Shown: one piece after another, positions 50,953 through 60,173 of the stretch | How positions within the stretch are numbered: the stretch's first letter is position 1 | Layout of the letters: each line of letters opens with the position of its first letter | From: Chitinophagaceae bacterium | GTDB lineage: Bacteria > Bacteroidota > Bacteroidia > Chitinophagales > Chitinophagaceae | Assembly (NCBI GenBank): GCA_018335935.1 | Contig: JAGXRG010000012.1 | Coordinates: 124,001 to 188,000 of the forward strand | Reading direction: 5' to 3' | Length of the DNA: 64,000 nt | Made by a program: the position numbers and the translations under genes | Notes under the pieces: model-generated | Seen by the model: only the letters and a program-made list of their open reading frames with translations | Database searches by the model: none | Told to the model about the DNA's origin: nothing

Positions 50953-51651
50953 ATACTTAACAAATCCACTTACCAACAATAAGTAACCAAATCCTTGTGT
51001 TAAAGTAATTACTGCAGGTAAAAAATCAACATCCGGAATTAGAAATTTATACACAGCTATCAACCCTAATGATAGAGCCAAACTTACAGAACCGGGTATA
51101 TAATTTTCATAAGCAATTGATTTTTTAGCTTTATCACCAAAAATATTTGTAGCTAAAGCTATAACTATTACCATAATTAACATGGCAATTAAAATAGAAT
51201 ATTTATAGTTTCCTAATTCAACAACATTTAAAAACTTGAATAACACTAAAGCCAAGGGAATTGTAACTAAAGATATAATAAATGCTTCTGGACATTTTGA
51301 AATTTTAAGCTTTTTGATGTGATTAAAAATATAACCAAATACTAAATTAGCAACTAACAAAAGGCAAATTCTTAAAACAAATAGCCATTCAAGTGTATTT
51401 TTCAACACAAAATTGTTTATCAAATAAATAATATCGCTAGCAAATACTAATATAAGAGCAACTAAAACATTTGTGAAGGTTATTGACTTTTTACTTCTTT
51501 TAGAATTCTTATAGTAATAAATAATTATCAGTGGCATTAATATAGAGATGGTATACACTCTAAATTTACCTAGTCCATAAATAACAAAAAAACTATCCAA
51601 GAAGAGTAAACATGAAACAATGTACAAACCGTACTTCTTAATCAAACGCAT
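50941..51651 (-). CDS. Polytopic membrane protein, possibly YhhN/TMEM86-like
   Basis: The 236-residue product has about seven or eight hydrophobic helices and almost no soluble region. The arrangement, including VALILVFASDIIYLINN and the final ITLTQGFGYLLLVSGFVKYL, is reminiscent of YhhN-type (lysoplasmalogenase-like) proteins, but the match is by impression only. If correct, it would hydrolyse or handle ether-lipid derivatives. Otherwise unknown. It overlaps lysC by 12 bp. Confidence 0.5.
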   Translation of the reverse strand: MRLIKKYGLYIVSCLLFLDSFFVIYGLGKFRVYTISILMPLIIIYYYKNSKRSKKSITFTNVLVALILVFASDIIYLINNFVLKNTLEWLFVLRICLLLVANLVFGYIFNHIKKLKISKCPEAFIISLVTIPLALVLFKFLNVVELGNYKYSILIAMLIMVIVIALATNIFGDKAKKSIAYENYIPGSVSLALSLGLIAVYKFLIPDVDFLPAVITLTQGFGYLLLVSGFVKYLKV

Positions 51652-51711
51652 TATTATAAAGTATTAAGTAACGAAAATATGCATGTTTTTATTATTTACA
51701 TCAGTAAATAA

Positions 51712-51719
51712 TAAATTTG
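51712..51719 (+). promoter_or_regulatory. -7 promoter box abutting the 51724 gene
   Basis: TAAATTTG is an exact TAnnTTTG match ending only four bases before the ATG at 51724, which would make the transcript leaderless or nearly so. Confidence 0.4.
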
Positions 51720-51723
51720 CAAT

Positions 51724-52056
51724 ATGCTAGATATACAAGAAGAAAAATTTATAAAATTTTGGTCAGAAAAAAGAAATGAATCTAAACTCAACCCCTTTTT
51801 TTTTATTAAAGGCTTTGCTGGTGGATTAATTATAGGACTTCTAGTGTTTATATCTATTCTAGCCGGTTGGTATAAAAGAGCTAATATGGATGCAAGCAAT
51901 AAACTAAGTCCAACAATATTATTCATTTGCATTTTATCTATTAGCTTATTTATTGCTATTTTTTACAACTATTTTAAATACGAGCAAAACGAACAGTTGT
52001 ACCAAGAATTAATAAAGCGAAAAGAAAAAAATCAAAAAAAAATTCAAGAAAACTAG
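51724..52056 (+). CDS. Hypothetical two-helix membrane protein
   Basis: The 110-residue protein has two predicted transmembrane helices (GGLIIGLLVFISILAGW and ILFICILSISLFIAIFYNY), a charged N-terminus and a strongly basic, helical C-terminus (YQELIKRKEKNQKK). I do not recognise the family. It is upstream of rpsL but separated from it by the rpsL promoter. Confidence 0.6.
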   Translation: MLDIQEEKFIKFWSEKRNESKLNPFFFIKGFAGGLIIGLLVFISILAGWYKRANMDASNKLSPTILFICILSISLFIAIFYNYFKYEQNEQLYQELIKRKEKNQKKIQEN

Positions 52057-52125
52057 ATTAAATCCCCAATTAATCAACAAATACATTAAAAACTAATCTT
52101 TTTTATATAATTTTCTTATATAATT

Positions 52126-52156
52126 TTTGGTAGTTCCACTACATTATATACTTTTG
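52126..52156 (+). promoter_or_regulatory. rpsL promoter (full Bacteroidota consensus)
   Basis: TTTG (52126-52129), exactly 19 bp, then TACTTTTG (52149-52156). The initial transcribed region GCCGTCCG plus an A run is identical to that of rplS. Confidence 0.8.
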
Positions 52157-52183
52157 CCGTCCGAAAAAAATATACAGAGGATA

Positions 52184-52564
52184 ATGCCTACAATACAACA
52201 GTTAGTAAGAAAAGGACGCGAAATCATTCGTGCAAAAAGTAAATCTAGAGCTTTAGACGCTTGTCCACAACGCCGTGGTGTTTGTACAAGAGTTTATACA
52301 ACAACACCTAAAAAGCCAAACTCGGCTTTACGTAAAGTTGCTAAAGTTAGATTAACCAACAAAACAGAGGTTATTGCTTACATTCCAGGTGAAGGTCATA
52401 ATTTACAAGAGCACTCCATCGTTTTAATACGTGGTGGTCGTGTAAAAGATTTACCAGGTGTACGTTATCATATTGTTCGTGGTAGTTTAGATACTGCTGG
52501 TGTAAAAGATCGTAAACAATCTCGTAGTAAATACGGTACTAAGAAAGAAAAAGCTAAGAAGTAG
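52184..52564 (+). CDS. rpsL: Ribosomal protein uS12
   Basis: uS12 lies at the decoding centre. The sequence is close to consensus ([65 protein letters not shown]). The K-P-N-S-A-L-R block where streptomycin-resistance changes arise is the normal type. The ATG at 52184 is used; the ORF-track start at 52127 lies in the -33 box, and the 20 codons between are promoter and leader. GAGG four bases before the ATG looks like a Shine-Dalgarno sequence, unusual here. rpsG follows 112 bp later across a repeat spacer. Confidence 0.97.
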   Translation: MPTIQQLVRKGREIIRAKSKSRALDACPQRRGVCTRVYTTTPKKPNSALRKVAKVRLTNKTEVIAYIPGEGHNLQEHSIVLIRGGRVKDLPGVRYHIVRGSLDTAGVKDRKQSRSKYGTKKEKAKK

Positions 52565-52589
52565 TTAGTATCTAGTATTTAGATGTTAG
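52562..52589 (+). repeat. 7-bp tandem repeat (consensus NNNNTAG) after rpsL
   Basis: Four consecutive 7-mers ending in TAG: TAGTTAG, TATCTAG, TATTTAG, ATGTTAG. The first contains the rpsL stop codon. Confidence 0.55.
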
Positions 52590-52676
52590 CAATCAATTAT
52601 AAAAATCATAATCCAAAATAGGTTGAGTAAAGTTTTAATACTTGAAGAATTTCAACCCAAATCTTAAAAATTAAAC

Positions 52677-53144
52677 ATGCGTAAATCACAACCAAAGAAA
52701 ATTCCTTTAGCACCAGATAGTAAGTATAACGATAAAATGGTGACTCGTTTCGTTAACAACTTAATGTGGCAAGGTAAAAAGAGTACAGCTTTCACCATTT
52801 TTTATGATGCAATTGACAAAGTATCAAAAGTAACAGGAGAAGATGGATATGAAATTTGGAAAAGAGCCATCAGCAATGTAACCCCAAGTGTTGAGGTAAA
52901 AAGCAGAAGAATTGGTGGTGCAAACTTCCAAATTCCTACTGAAGTTAGACCAGATAGAAAAATTTCTTTAAGCATGAAATGGTTAATTCGTTTTAGCAGA
53001 GAAAGAAATGGTAAAACAATGGCAGACAAATTAGCTAATGAAATTATGGCTGCTAGTAAGGGTGAGGGTGCTGCTTTTAAAAAGAAAGAAGATACTCACA
53101 GAATGGCTGAAGCTAACAAAGCTTTCTCTCATTTCAAATTCTAA
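52677..53144 (+). CDS. rpsG: Ribosomal protein uS7
   Basis: uS7 nucleates assembly of the 30S head. The [42 protein letters not shown] and [13 protein letters not shown] blocks are typical. 155 residues is normal. In many Bacteroidota fusA and rpsJ follow rpsG; here a terminator hairpin and nadC follow, so the str operon is broken after rpsG. Confidence 0.96.
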   Translation: MRKSQPKKIPLAPDSKYNDKMVTRFVNNLMWQGKKSTAFTIFYDAIDKVSKVTGEDGYEIWKRAISNVTPSVEVKSRRIGGANFQIPTEVRPDRKISLSMKWLIRFSRERNGKTMADKLANEIMAASKGEGAAFKKKEDTHRMAEANKAFSHFKF

Positions 53145-53159
53145 TTAAAATAGTAATAA

Positions 53160-53167
53160 TACATTTG
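53160..53167 (+). promoter_or_regulatory. nadC promoter box directly before a terminator hairpin
   Basis: TACATTTG is an exact TAnnTTTG match that abuts the 5' arm of the rpsG terminator. The ORF track's TTG start for nadC lies in it. Confidence 0.5.
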
Positions 53168-53196
53168 TCCCTCTCGAATTTTCGGGAGGGATTTTT
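53168..53196 (+). terminator. Terminator of the rpsL-rpsG operon
   Basis: An 11-bp stem (TCCCTCTCGAA / TTCGGGAGGGA, one wobble) with a minimal TT loop and a T5 tail, 24 bases after the rpsG stop. Confidence 0.88.
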
Positions 53197-53206
53197 ATTT
53201 AACCAC

Positions 53207-54070
53207 ATGAATCAAACTTATACATCTCATTTAGAACATTTAATTCAACAAGCCCTTGCAGAAGATGTTGGTTCTGGAGATCATAGTTCATTATGTTGCA
53301 TAAACCCCAATCAGAAAGGTAAAGCAATGCTTAAAGTAAAAGAGAATTGCATAATTGCAGGAGTTGAGGTGGCTAAGAAAATTTTTGAAAATGTTGAAAA
53401 TAGTTCAATATTCAAGGCATCCCTAAAAGATGGTGATTCTGCAGTTGAAGGTCAAGAAGCTTTTGAAGTTGAAGCAAGTATATTAACCATTTTAAAATGT
53501 GAAAGACTGGTACTTAATATTATGCAAAGAATGAGTGGTATTGCAACGCTAACCAAAGAGTATAGCAAAATCATCTCAAAGTATAACTGCAAAATTTTAG
53601 ATACAAGAAAAACAACTCCAAATTTTAGATTATTAGAAAAAGAAGCTGTTAGAATTGGTGGTGGCAATAATCATAGGTTTGGGTTATATGATATGATTAT
53701 GCTAAAAGATAATCATTTAGATTATTGTGGAGGAATTTCAAAAGCTATTGAGTTGGCCTTTGACTATAAAAAGAAAAACAATCTTTCAATTCATATAGAA
53801 ATTGAAACTAGATCAATTGAAGAAGTTAAAGAAGTTTGTTTAAATGGAAAAGGAAAAGTTGATAGAATTATGCTCGATAATTTTTCTCCAGATCAAATAA
53901 GTGAAGCATTAAGTATAATTAATAAAGAATTTGAAACTGAAGCTAGTGGTGGTATTAATAAACAAAATATTGAAACTTATGCTGCTACTGGAATAGATTT
54001 TATAAGTGTTGGTGCTTTAATTCACCAAGCTAAAAGTGTAGATTTAAGTTTGAAAGCTAAATTGGTATAA
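53207..54070 (+). CDS. nadC: Nicotinate-nucleotide diphosphorylase (quinolinate phosphoribosyltransferase)
   Basis: NadC makes nicotinate mononucleotide from quinolinate and PRPP in NAD synthesis. EDVGSGDHSS at the N-terminus, MSGIATLTKEYS, the DTRKTTPNFRLLEKEAVRIGGGNNHR block, MLKDNHLDY and ASGGINKQNIETYA are diagnostic. The start is the ATG at 53207, giving 287 residues; the ORF track start (53165) is the TTTG of a promoter box. The SUI1-type factor gene follows by 10 bp. Confidence 0.95.
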   Translation: MNQTYTSHLEHLIQQALAEDVGSGDHSSLCCINPNQKGKAMLKVKENCIIAGVEVAKKIFENVENSSIFKASLKDGDSAVEGQEAFEVEASILTILKCERLVLNIMQRMSGIATLTKEYSKIISKYNCKILDTRKTTPNFRLLEKEAVRIGGGNNHRFGLYDMIMLKDNHLDYCGGISKAIELAFDYKKKNNLSIHIEIETRSIEEVKEVCLNGKGKVDRIMLDNFSPDQISEALSIINKEFETEASGGINKQNIETYAATGIDFISVGALIHQAKSVDLSLKAKLV

Positions 54071-54080
54071 ATTAATCATC

Positions 54081-54419
54081 ATGAGTAAAAACAAATTAAA
54101 TACAACAGGAATTGTTTTTAGCACAAATCCTGATTTTAAAATTGAAGAAGATGCTGCATCTATAATAACACTTCCTAATAAGGAGCAACCTTTAAAAATA
54201 ATACTAGATAAAAAACATAGAGCTGGTAAAATTGTTACCATTGTTTATGGATTTGTTGGCTCTGAAGAAGATTTACAAACACTAGGTAAGCAACTTAAGA
54301 CTTCTTGTGGAACAGGTGGTTCAGTTAAAGATGCTGAAATAATTATTCAAGGAGATCACAAAATTAAAATTCATCAATGGCTATTAAAAAAAGGATATAG
54401 CTTAAGCAAAATGTGCTAA
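54081..54419 (+). CDS. yciH: SUI1/eIF1-like translation factor (YciH family)
   Basis: The 112-residue protein has the SUI1/eIF1 beta-alpha domain in the C-terminal two thirds: KKHRAGKIVTIVYGFVG, DLQTLGKQLKTSCGTGGSVKDAEIIIQGDHKIKIHQWLLKKGY. The CGTGGSVKD block is the conserved 40S/30S-facing loop. In E. coli YciH is non-essential and influences initiation fidelity. The first 35 residues are variable. Co-transcription with nadC is likely, and it overlaps the convergent barrel gene by 4 bp at CTAA. Confidence 0.9.
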   Translation: MSKNKLNTTGIVFSTNPDFKIEEDAASIITLPNKEQPLKIILDKKHRAGKIVTIVYGFVGSEEDLQTLGKQLKTSCGTGGSVKDAEIIIQGDHKIKIHQWLLKKGYSLSKMC

Positions 54420-55636
54420 AATACTTCCCCAAGATTTACAAAGATTCCTCCAGATCCATCAATACCAAAACCATAATCAATTGCTAAGTTGGTTCTAGAA
54501 TCTTTATTAAACTTTAATCTGATTCCTGTACCAAAGCCAGGAATAATTCTTTCAAATTTTTTACTGCCTATTTCAGTAAATGATTGTGCATTTGCAAAAA
54601 CAACAGCTCCCAGAAACTGGTTTCTAGTAATATTAAATCGAAGTTCAGATTCTAAATAAATTAAATTAGGACTTCGAAATCTACTTTGAATATAACCTCT
54701 GCCCAAATTATTATTGGTATCCCAACCTGTACTTGGTAAATCTAAATAAGGTGGATTTCCACTTAAGGTTAACCAATACATATTCCAAAAAGCAAGGGTT
54801 GTATGTTTATGATCTAACTTAAAATACTTTCTATAATCTAACATAAAAGAGGTCCAATCACTATCACTTCCTAAAAACTTTTTATTAAATCTTAGTATTG
54901 CATTAGAGTAAAACCCTTTTTGAGAATTAATAGGATTATCTCTTGTATCTGCTAAAATATTAATATTAAATCCAGATGAATTTGAGGTACTCCTATATCC
55001 ATATTTATCATAATCACTAATAAAGTTATGTGGAGATTGCACTATATTCCATCTTTTATCAAGCATATAGCCCAAACCAAAATAAAGGTTGTGTTTAATT
55101 TTTCTGAAAACTGTCCCATAAAACCTAATAAAGGAAAAGTTCACTAAAATAGCTTCATGCTCCTTTGAAAATCCTCCTAATCCATATGTGTCTTGAGGAT
55201 AAATGTAAAAACGCAAGTCGCCATTAAAATTCCATTTATTATTTTTCGACCATATTTCTGATTGTAAATAAAATTCTAACTGATTATATTCACTATACGA
55301 AATACCCTGAACTAAAGCAGAAGTGTTAGTAGAGTCATTGGTTCCATTTTTAAAAACAACATTACCAGAAACATTTGCAACTAATCCACTTTGTAAAGTA
55401 TAACCAATTACTGGCAACACTGAAAACTCAAATTTTTTTTCGGGTTTTATTTTTTTTACAGCTCCCTGCTGCTGCTTTCTAAATATTTTTTTTGATAAAT
55501 CAATCAAGTCTAATAATTCCGTAGAATCATCTAAATTAAGTGTATCATAATTTGATTGTTGTTGATTCAGACCTTTAAGAGATATGAGTAATCCAATAAT
55601 AAATAAATAGTTTTTTAATTTCAAAGAAAAATGCAT
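54416..55636 (-). CDS. Outer-membrane beta-barrel protein, bacterial surface antigen (Omp85 barrel) type
   Basis: A signal peptide (LFIIGLLISLKGLNQ) and a roughly 60-residue charged linker precede a beta barrel of about 340 residues with the surface-antigen pattern: PVIGYTLQSGLVANVSGNVVF, DTYGLGG, ILADTRDNPINSQKGFYSNAIL, YIQSRFRSPNLIYLESELRFNI and a terminal GIFVNLGEVF with the C-terminal aromatic. It resembles the barrel of Omp85 proteins but lacks POTRA domains, so it is not BamA itself. Function unknown. Confidence 0.8.
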   Translation of the reverse strand: MHFSLKLKNYLFIIGLLISLKGLNQQQSNYDTLNLDDSTELLDLIDLSKKIFRKQQQGAVKKIKPEKKFEFSVLPVIGYTLQSGLVANVSGNVVFKNGTNDSTNTSALVQGISYSEYNQLEFYLQSEIWSKNNKWNFNGDLRFYIYPQDTYGLGGFSKEHEAILVNFSFIRFYGTVFRKIKHNLYFGLGYMLDKRWNIVQSPHNFISDYDKYGYRSTSNSSGFNINILADTRDNPINSQKGFYSNAILRFNKKFLGSDSDWTSFMLDYRKYFKLDHKHTTLAFWNMYWLTLSGNPPYLDLPSTGWDTNNNLGRGYIQSRFRSPNLIYLESELRFNITRNQFLGAVVFANAQSFTEIGSKKFERIIPGFGTGIRLKFNKDSRTNLAIDYGFGIDGSGGIFVNLGEVF

Positions 55637-55823
55637 GAAAAAGATTACATTTAATGAATTGTTGTGTTGTCTAAATACAAACGAGTTTTAACTCAAAAAA
55701 TTACTCTGCGGAAAATTTAGAGAAATGTAAAAAAATACAAAAAACAATCATTTTTCATAGTTTTAGCTATATATTGCACCACTTTTTGAAGAATTTCATA
55801 ATTTTTTAACCAAAACAGCAAAA

Positions 55824-56309
55824 ATGGACTTAAAGCAAATTCACGAATTAATTAAAATAGTTAATAAAAGTAATATTGGTGAAATCAGCATCGAGGATAA
55901 AGATGGCAAGGTAACCATTAAACAAAAAGAAGAACAAGTAGTAACCGTGGCAGCTGCACCTCAAGTTTACAATGTTGCACCTCAACAACATACAGCAGCT
56001 CCAGCTCCTGCTCTTCCTGCAGCACCTGCTTCAAAATCTGAAGCAACAGCAGCACCTGCACCAAGTAATACCATAACTATTAAAAGTCCAATGATTGGAA
56101 CCTTTTACAGAAAGGCTTCACCAGATAAACCTCCATTTGTTGAAGTGGGCACTATGATTGAACCAGGTAAAGTGCTTTGTGTTATTGAAGCCATGAAGCT
56201 TTTCAACGAAATTGAAAGTGAAGTAAAAGGAAAAATTGTAAAAGTATTGGTAGATGATAATAGCCCTGTTGAATACGACCAACCTTTATTTTTAGTAGAA
56301 CCAAGTTAA
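55824..56309 (+). CDS. accB: Acetyl-CoA carboxylase biotin carboxyl carrier protein
   Basis: BCCP carries biotin between carboxylase and transferase. The N-terminal dimerisation region is followed by an Ala/Pro-rich linker (about residues 42-80) and the biotinyl domain with VIEAMKLFNEI; the modified Lys is at about 125. 161 residues is normal. accC follows 83 bp later across a 7-bp tandem-repeat spacer. Confidence 0.95.
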   Translation: MDLKQIHELIKIVNKSNIGEISIEDKDGKVTIKQKEEQVVTVAAAPQVYNVAPQQHTAAPAPALPAAPASKSEATAAPAPSNTITIKSPMIGTFYRKASPDKPPFVEVGTMIEPGKVLCVIEAMKLFNEIESEVKGKIVKVLVDDNSPVEYDQPLFLVEPS

Positions 56310-56312
56310 GTA

Positions 56313-56389
56313 AAAATTCAAAAGTCAAAACCCTAAACTATTATTTGGGTTGAGTTTTTAATTTTTAATTTTTAATTTTTAATTTACAG
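56313..56389 (+). repeat. 7-bp tandem repeat between accB and accC, core (TTTTTAA)x4
   Basis: Four exact TTTTTAA units (56355-56382) are preceded by seven-base blocks AAAATTC, AAAAGTC, AAAACCC, TAAACTA, TTATTTG, GGTTGAG and followed by TTTACAG. The core is certain; the flanking units are weaker. Confidence 0.75.
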
Positions 56390-56392
56390 ATT

Positions 56393-57733
56393 GTGTTTAA
56401 AAAAATATTAATTGCAAATAGAGGAGAGATTGCCTTAAGAGTTATTAGAACTTGTAGAGAAATGGGTATTAAAACTGTTGCCGTTTACTCTACAGCAGAT
56501 AAAGATAGCTTACACGTTAGATTTGCCGATGAAGCAGTTTGCATAGGTAAGCCAGCAAGTACAGATAGTTATTTAAATATTCCACATATTATGGCTGCTG
56601 CAGAAATAACAAATGCAGACGCTATTCATCCAGGATATGGTTTCTTAGCAGAAAATGCTAAATTTTCTCAAATCTGTGCCGATCATGGAATAAAGTTTAT
56701 TGGCCCAACTCCATATATGATCAATAATATGGGCGATAAAATTACAGCTAAAGAAACAATGATTAAGGCTGGAGTGCCTGTTGTTCCTGGCTCTGGTGGA
56801 TTACTAGAAAGTATTGAGCAAGCAAAAGATTTAGCAAAAAATGTTGTAGGATATCCTGTAATCATAAAAGCTACAGCTGGTGGTGGTGGTAAGGGAATGA
56901 GAATTGTTTGGGAAGAAAGTGAAATGGAACGTTCTTATAATTCAGCAAAAGCTGAAGCAGCTGCTTCTTTTAAAAATGATGGTTTATACATGGAAAAATA
57001 TGTTGAAGAACCTCGACATATTGAAATTCAAGTTGCAGGCGATCAGTATGGAACAGTATGCCATTTAAGTGAAAGAGATTGCTCTATTCAACGTCGTCAT
57101 CAAAAATTAGTAGAAGAATCGCCTTCACCTTTCATGACACCAGAACTTAGAAAGGCAATGGGTGAAGCTGCTATTAAAGCTGCTCAAGCTATCAATTACG
57201 AAAGTGTTGGAACTATTGAATTTTTAGTTGACAAACATCGTAATTTCTATTTCATGGAAATGAATACACGTATTCAAGTAGAACATTGCGTTACAGAAGA
57301 AGTAATCAATTTTGATTTAATTAAAGAACAAATTAAAATAGCTGCTGGCGAAAAAATTTCTGGTGCTAATTACGAACCAAATATGTGTGCCATTGAATGC
57401 AGAATAAATGCTGAAGACCCTTACAACGATTTTAGACCATCTCCAGGAAAAATTACTTACTTAAACACTCCTGGTGGTCATGGTGTACGTGTTGATAGTC
57501 ATGTGTATGCAGGTTATGTAATTCCTCCATATTATGATAGTATGATAGGTAAATTAATTACTGTTGCCAGAACCAGAGATGAAGCTATTGATACTATGTA
57601 TAGAGCATTGAGTGAGTATGTAATTGAAGGTATAAAAACAACCATTCCTTTCCATTTACAACTTATGCAAAACGAAGATTTTAGAAGTGGAAACTTTACA
57701 ACTAAGTTTTTAGAATCATTTAAAATGAGTTAG
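56393..57733 (+). CDS. accC: Biotin carboxylase (acetyl-CoA carboxylase subunit)
   Basis: AccC carboxylates biotin with ATP and bicarbonate. [30 protein letters not shown], the ATP-grasp glycine-rich [30 protein letters not shown] and [11 protein letters not shown] are conserved. At 446 residues it is full length. It starts with GTG, placed directly before [10 protein letters not shown]; no ATG is available. A long terminator hairpin follows. Confidence 0.95.
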   Translation: MFKKILIANRGEIALRVIRTCREMGIKTVAVYSTADKDSLHVRFADEAVCIGKPASTDSYLNIPHIMAAAEITNADAIHPGYGFLAENAKFSQICADHGIKFIGPTPYMINNMGDKITAKETMIKAGVPVVPGSGGLLESIEQAKDLAKNVVGYPVIIKATAGGGGKGMRIVWEESEMERSYNSAKAEAAASFKNDGLYMEKYVEEPRHIEIQVAGDQYGTVCHLSERDCSIQRRHQKLVEESPSPFMTPELRKAMGEAAIKAAQAINYESVGTIEFLVDKHRNFYFMEMNTRIQVEHCVTEEVINFDLIKEQIKIAAGEKISGANYEPNMCAIECRINAEDPYNDFRPSPGKITYLNTPGGHGVRVDSHVYAGYVIPPYYDSMIGKLITVARTRDEAIDTMYRALSEYVIEGIKTTIPFHLQLMQNEDFRSGNFTTKFLESFKMS

Positions 57734-57757
57734 ATTTTTTTCTAACCTAATATGTGC

Positions 57758-57802
57758 AATGTGTAATAATTTCTAAAAACAATTATTACACATTATTTTT
57801 TT
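57758..57802 (+). terminator. Terminator after accC
   Basis: A 14-bp stem (AATGTGTAATAATT and its complement) with a 9-base loop, followed by a T8 run. AT-rich but long. Confidence 0.78.
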
Positions 57803-57820
57803 ATAGTTAAATTGTGGCTA

Positions 57821-60166
57821 ATGGAAAAGAAATTAGAAAGATTAAAACAACAAGCTTTAGAATATCATAGCAAAGGCAGACCGGGAAAAATTGAAGTCGT
57901 ACCCACTAAAGAAGCTAAAACACAAAAAGATTTATCACTTGCTTATAGTCCAGGCGTAGCTGAACCATGTTTAGAAATAGAAAAAAATCCAGAAGATGCT
58001 TATAAATACACAGCCAAAGGAAATTTAGTGGCTGTAATTTCTAATGGTACTGCAGTATTAGGTTTGGGAGATATAGGTGCACAAGCAAGCAAACCTGTAA
58101 TGGAAGGTAAAGGGGTATTATTCAAAATTTTTGCAGATATAGATGTTTTTGATATTGAAATCAATGAAAAAGATCCTGTAAAATTTGTAGAAATTGTAAA
58201 AGCACTTGAACCCACTTTTGGAGGAATTAATTTAGAAGATATTAAAGCTCCAGAATGTTTTTATATTGAGAGAGAATTAAAAAGACTCACCAATATTCCT
58301 GTAATGCACGATGATCAGCATGGTACAGCTATCATTAGCTCTGCTGCTTTATTAAATGCATTAGAGTTACAAAAGAAAAAAATCGACAAGGTAAAATTTG
58401 TAGTTAATGGTGCTGGTGCTGCTGCAATGGCTTGTTGCAAATTGTATGTGGCCCTTGGTGCCAAATATGAAAACTTTATTTTATTCGATAGAAAAGGTGC
58501 TTTGCATGAAGGCAGAACAGATTTAGACGAAAGAAAACCATTCGGCTGTTCTAAATCTAAAGCAGATTGGGATTTAACCGCTGCTTTAAAAGATGCTGAT
58601 GTTTTTATTGGACTTAGTGTTGGTAATGTAGTTACTAAAGAAATGGTGAAATCCATGGCAAAAAATCCAATTGTTTTTGCAATGGCTAACCCAAATCCTG
58701 AAATAACTTATGAAGATGCTATTGAAGCAAGAAAAGACGTAATTATGGCAACTGGAAGAAGTGATTATCCTAATCAAGTGAATAATGTTTTAGGATTCCC
58801 TTTTATTTTCAGAGGTGCACTCGATGTTCGTTCAACAGCTATCAATGAACCCATGAAACTGGCTGCTGTTAAAGCTTTAGCAGCTTTAGCAAAAGAACCA
58901 GTACCAGATATTGTAAACTTGGCTTATAACAATAAAACATTATCCTTTGGAAAAGATTATATTATTCCTAAACCAGTAGATCCAAGATTAATCTCAACAG
59001 TTTCTCCAGCTGTTGCAAAAGCTGCTATTGAAAGTGGCGTTGCCCAAAAAGTAATCACCAACTGGGATAATTATGTAGTTGAATTAAACAAAAGATTAGG
59101 ACTAGATAATCAATTACTACGTGTGCTAGCTAATAAGGCAAAACGTGATCCAAAGAGAATTGTATTTACTGAAGCTGATAATTTTAAAATATTAAAAGCT
59201 GCTAGCAATATTTATGAAGAAGGCATTGGTTACCCAATTCTTTTAGGAAATGAAAAAAAGATTCAATCTATAGCAGAAGAAAATAATATCGACATAGCTG
59301 ACCTCCCTATTATAGATCCTAGAAATGAGGAATATGATGCTAAAAGAGCTCAGTATGGAGAACTATTTTTCAGTAAACGTCAACGTAAAGGTTTTAACCA
59401 TTACGAGAGTTTAAAAATTATGAAGGATAGGAACCATTTTGGAGCAATGATGGTTGAAACTGGCGATGCAGATGCTATGATTAGTGGTTTAACTAGAAAT
59501 TATGCAGATGCAATAAGACCTGCAATACAAATTATTGGCAAGGAAGAAGAAATAAAAAACATTGCTGGTATGTATTTGCTCATCACTAAAAAAGGACCAC
59601 TTTTTTTAGCCGATACAACAGTAAATTTTAATCCAAGTGCAGAAGAACTTGCAGATATTACATTATTAGTGGCCCGACAAGTAAAAAACTTTGGCATCAC
59701 TCCTAGAATTGCCATGTTAAGCTATAGTAATTTTGGAAGTAGCGATGGTGCAGAAGCTAAACTTGTTGCCAAAGCAACTGAAATAGTGAAAGAGAGAAAT
59801 CCATCATTGATTATTGATGGTGAAATACAAGGTTCCCTTGCATTTAATAAAGAGATTTTAAAGGACAACTACCCATTCAGCACTTTGGTAGATAAGGATG
59901 TTAATATTCTCATCTTCCCAAATCTTACTGCAGGTAATATTGCATATAACTTATTAAAAGAAGTTGCAGAAGCAGAAACAATTGGACCCATTTTATTAGG
60001 AGTTAAAAAACCTGTACATGTTTTACAATTGGGCAGTACAGTAAGAAATATTGTTAACATGGCTTATGTTGCTGTTTTAGATGCACAACAAAAATGTACT
60101 GGAGACAGTAATAAAGAAATTGAAAAAGCTCCTTGGTGGAAGCGAATGAAAAAAAGAAAAAAATAA
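57821..60166 (+). CDS. maeB: NADP-dependent malic enzyme fused to a phosphotransacetylase-like domain
   Basis: The N-terminal about 430 residues are malic enzyme: [10 protein letters not shown], the metal-binding [10 protein letters not shown], the NAD(P)-binding [15 protein letters not shown] and [21 protein letters not shown]. The C-terminal about 340 residues match the phosphotransacetylase domain found in MaeB, usually regulatory. It converts malate to pyruvate with NADPH, supporting fatty-acid synthesis. The start is ATG at 57821, not the TTG at 57812. rpe follows 7 bp later. Confidence 0.93.
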   Translation: MEKKLERLKQQALEYHSKGRPGKIEVVPTKEAKTQKDLSLAYSPGVAEPCLEIEKNPEDAYKYTAKGNLVAVISNGTAVLGLGDIGAQASKPVMEGKGVLFKIFADIDVFDIEINEKDPVKFVEIVKALEPTFGGINLEDIKAPECFYIERELKRLTNIPVMHDDQHGTAIISSAALLNALELQKKKIDKVKFVVNGAGAAAMACCKLYVALGAKYENFILFDRKGALHEGRTDLDERKPFGCSKSKADWDLTAALKDADVFIGLSVGNVVTKEMVKSMAKNPIVFAMANPNPEITYEDAIEARKDVIMATGRSDYPNQVNNVLGFPFIFRGALDVRSTAINEPMKLAAVKALAALAKEPVPDIVNLAYNNKTLSFGKDYIIPKPVDPRLISTVSPAVAKAAIESGVAQKVITNWDNYVVELNKRLGLDNQLLRVLANKAKRDPKRIVFTEADNFKILKAASNIYEEGIGYPILLGNEKKIQSIAEENNIDIADLPIIDPRNEEYDAKRAQYGELFFSKRQRKGFNHYESLKIMKDRNHFGAMMVETGDADAMISGLTRNYADAIRPAIQIIGKEEEIKNIAGMYLLITKKGPLFLADTTVNFNPSAEELADITLLVARQVKNFGITPRIAMLSYSNFGSSDGAEAKLVAKATEIVKERNPSLIIDGEIQGSLAFNKEILKDNYPFSTLVDKDVNILIFPNLTAGNIAYNLLKEVAEAETIGPILLGVKKPVHVLQLGSTVRNIVNMAYVAVLDAQQKCTGDSNKEIEKAPWWKRMKKRKK

Positions 60167-60173
60167 TAACATT

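Noticed and set aside
54416-55636. BamA
   Set aside because: The barrel resembles Omp85, but there are no POTRA repeats and the protein is about half the length.
58000-58777. Minus-strand ORFs across maeB
   Set aside because: Shadows of the malic enzyme; no start signals or family resemblance.
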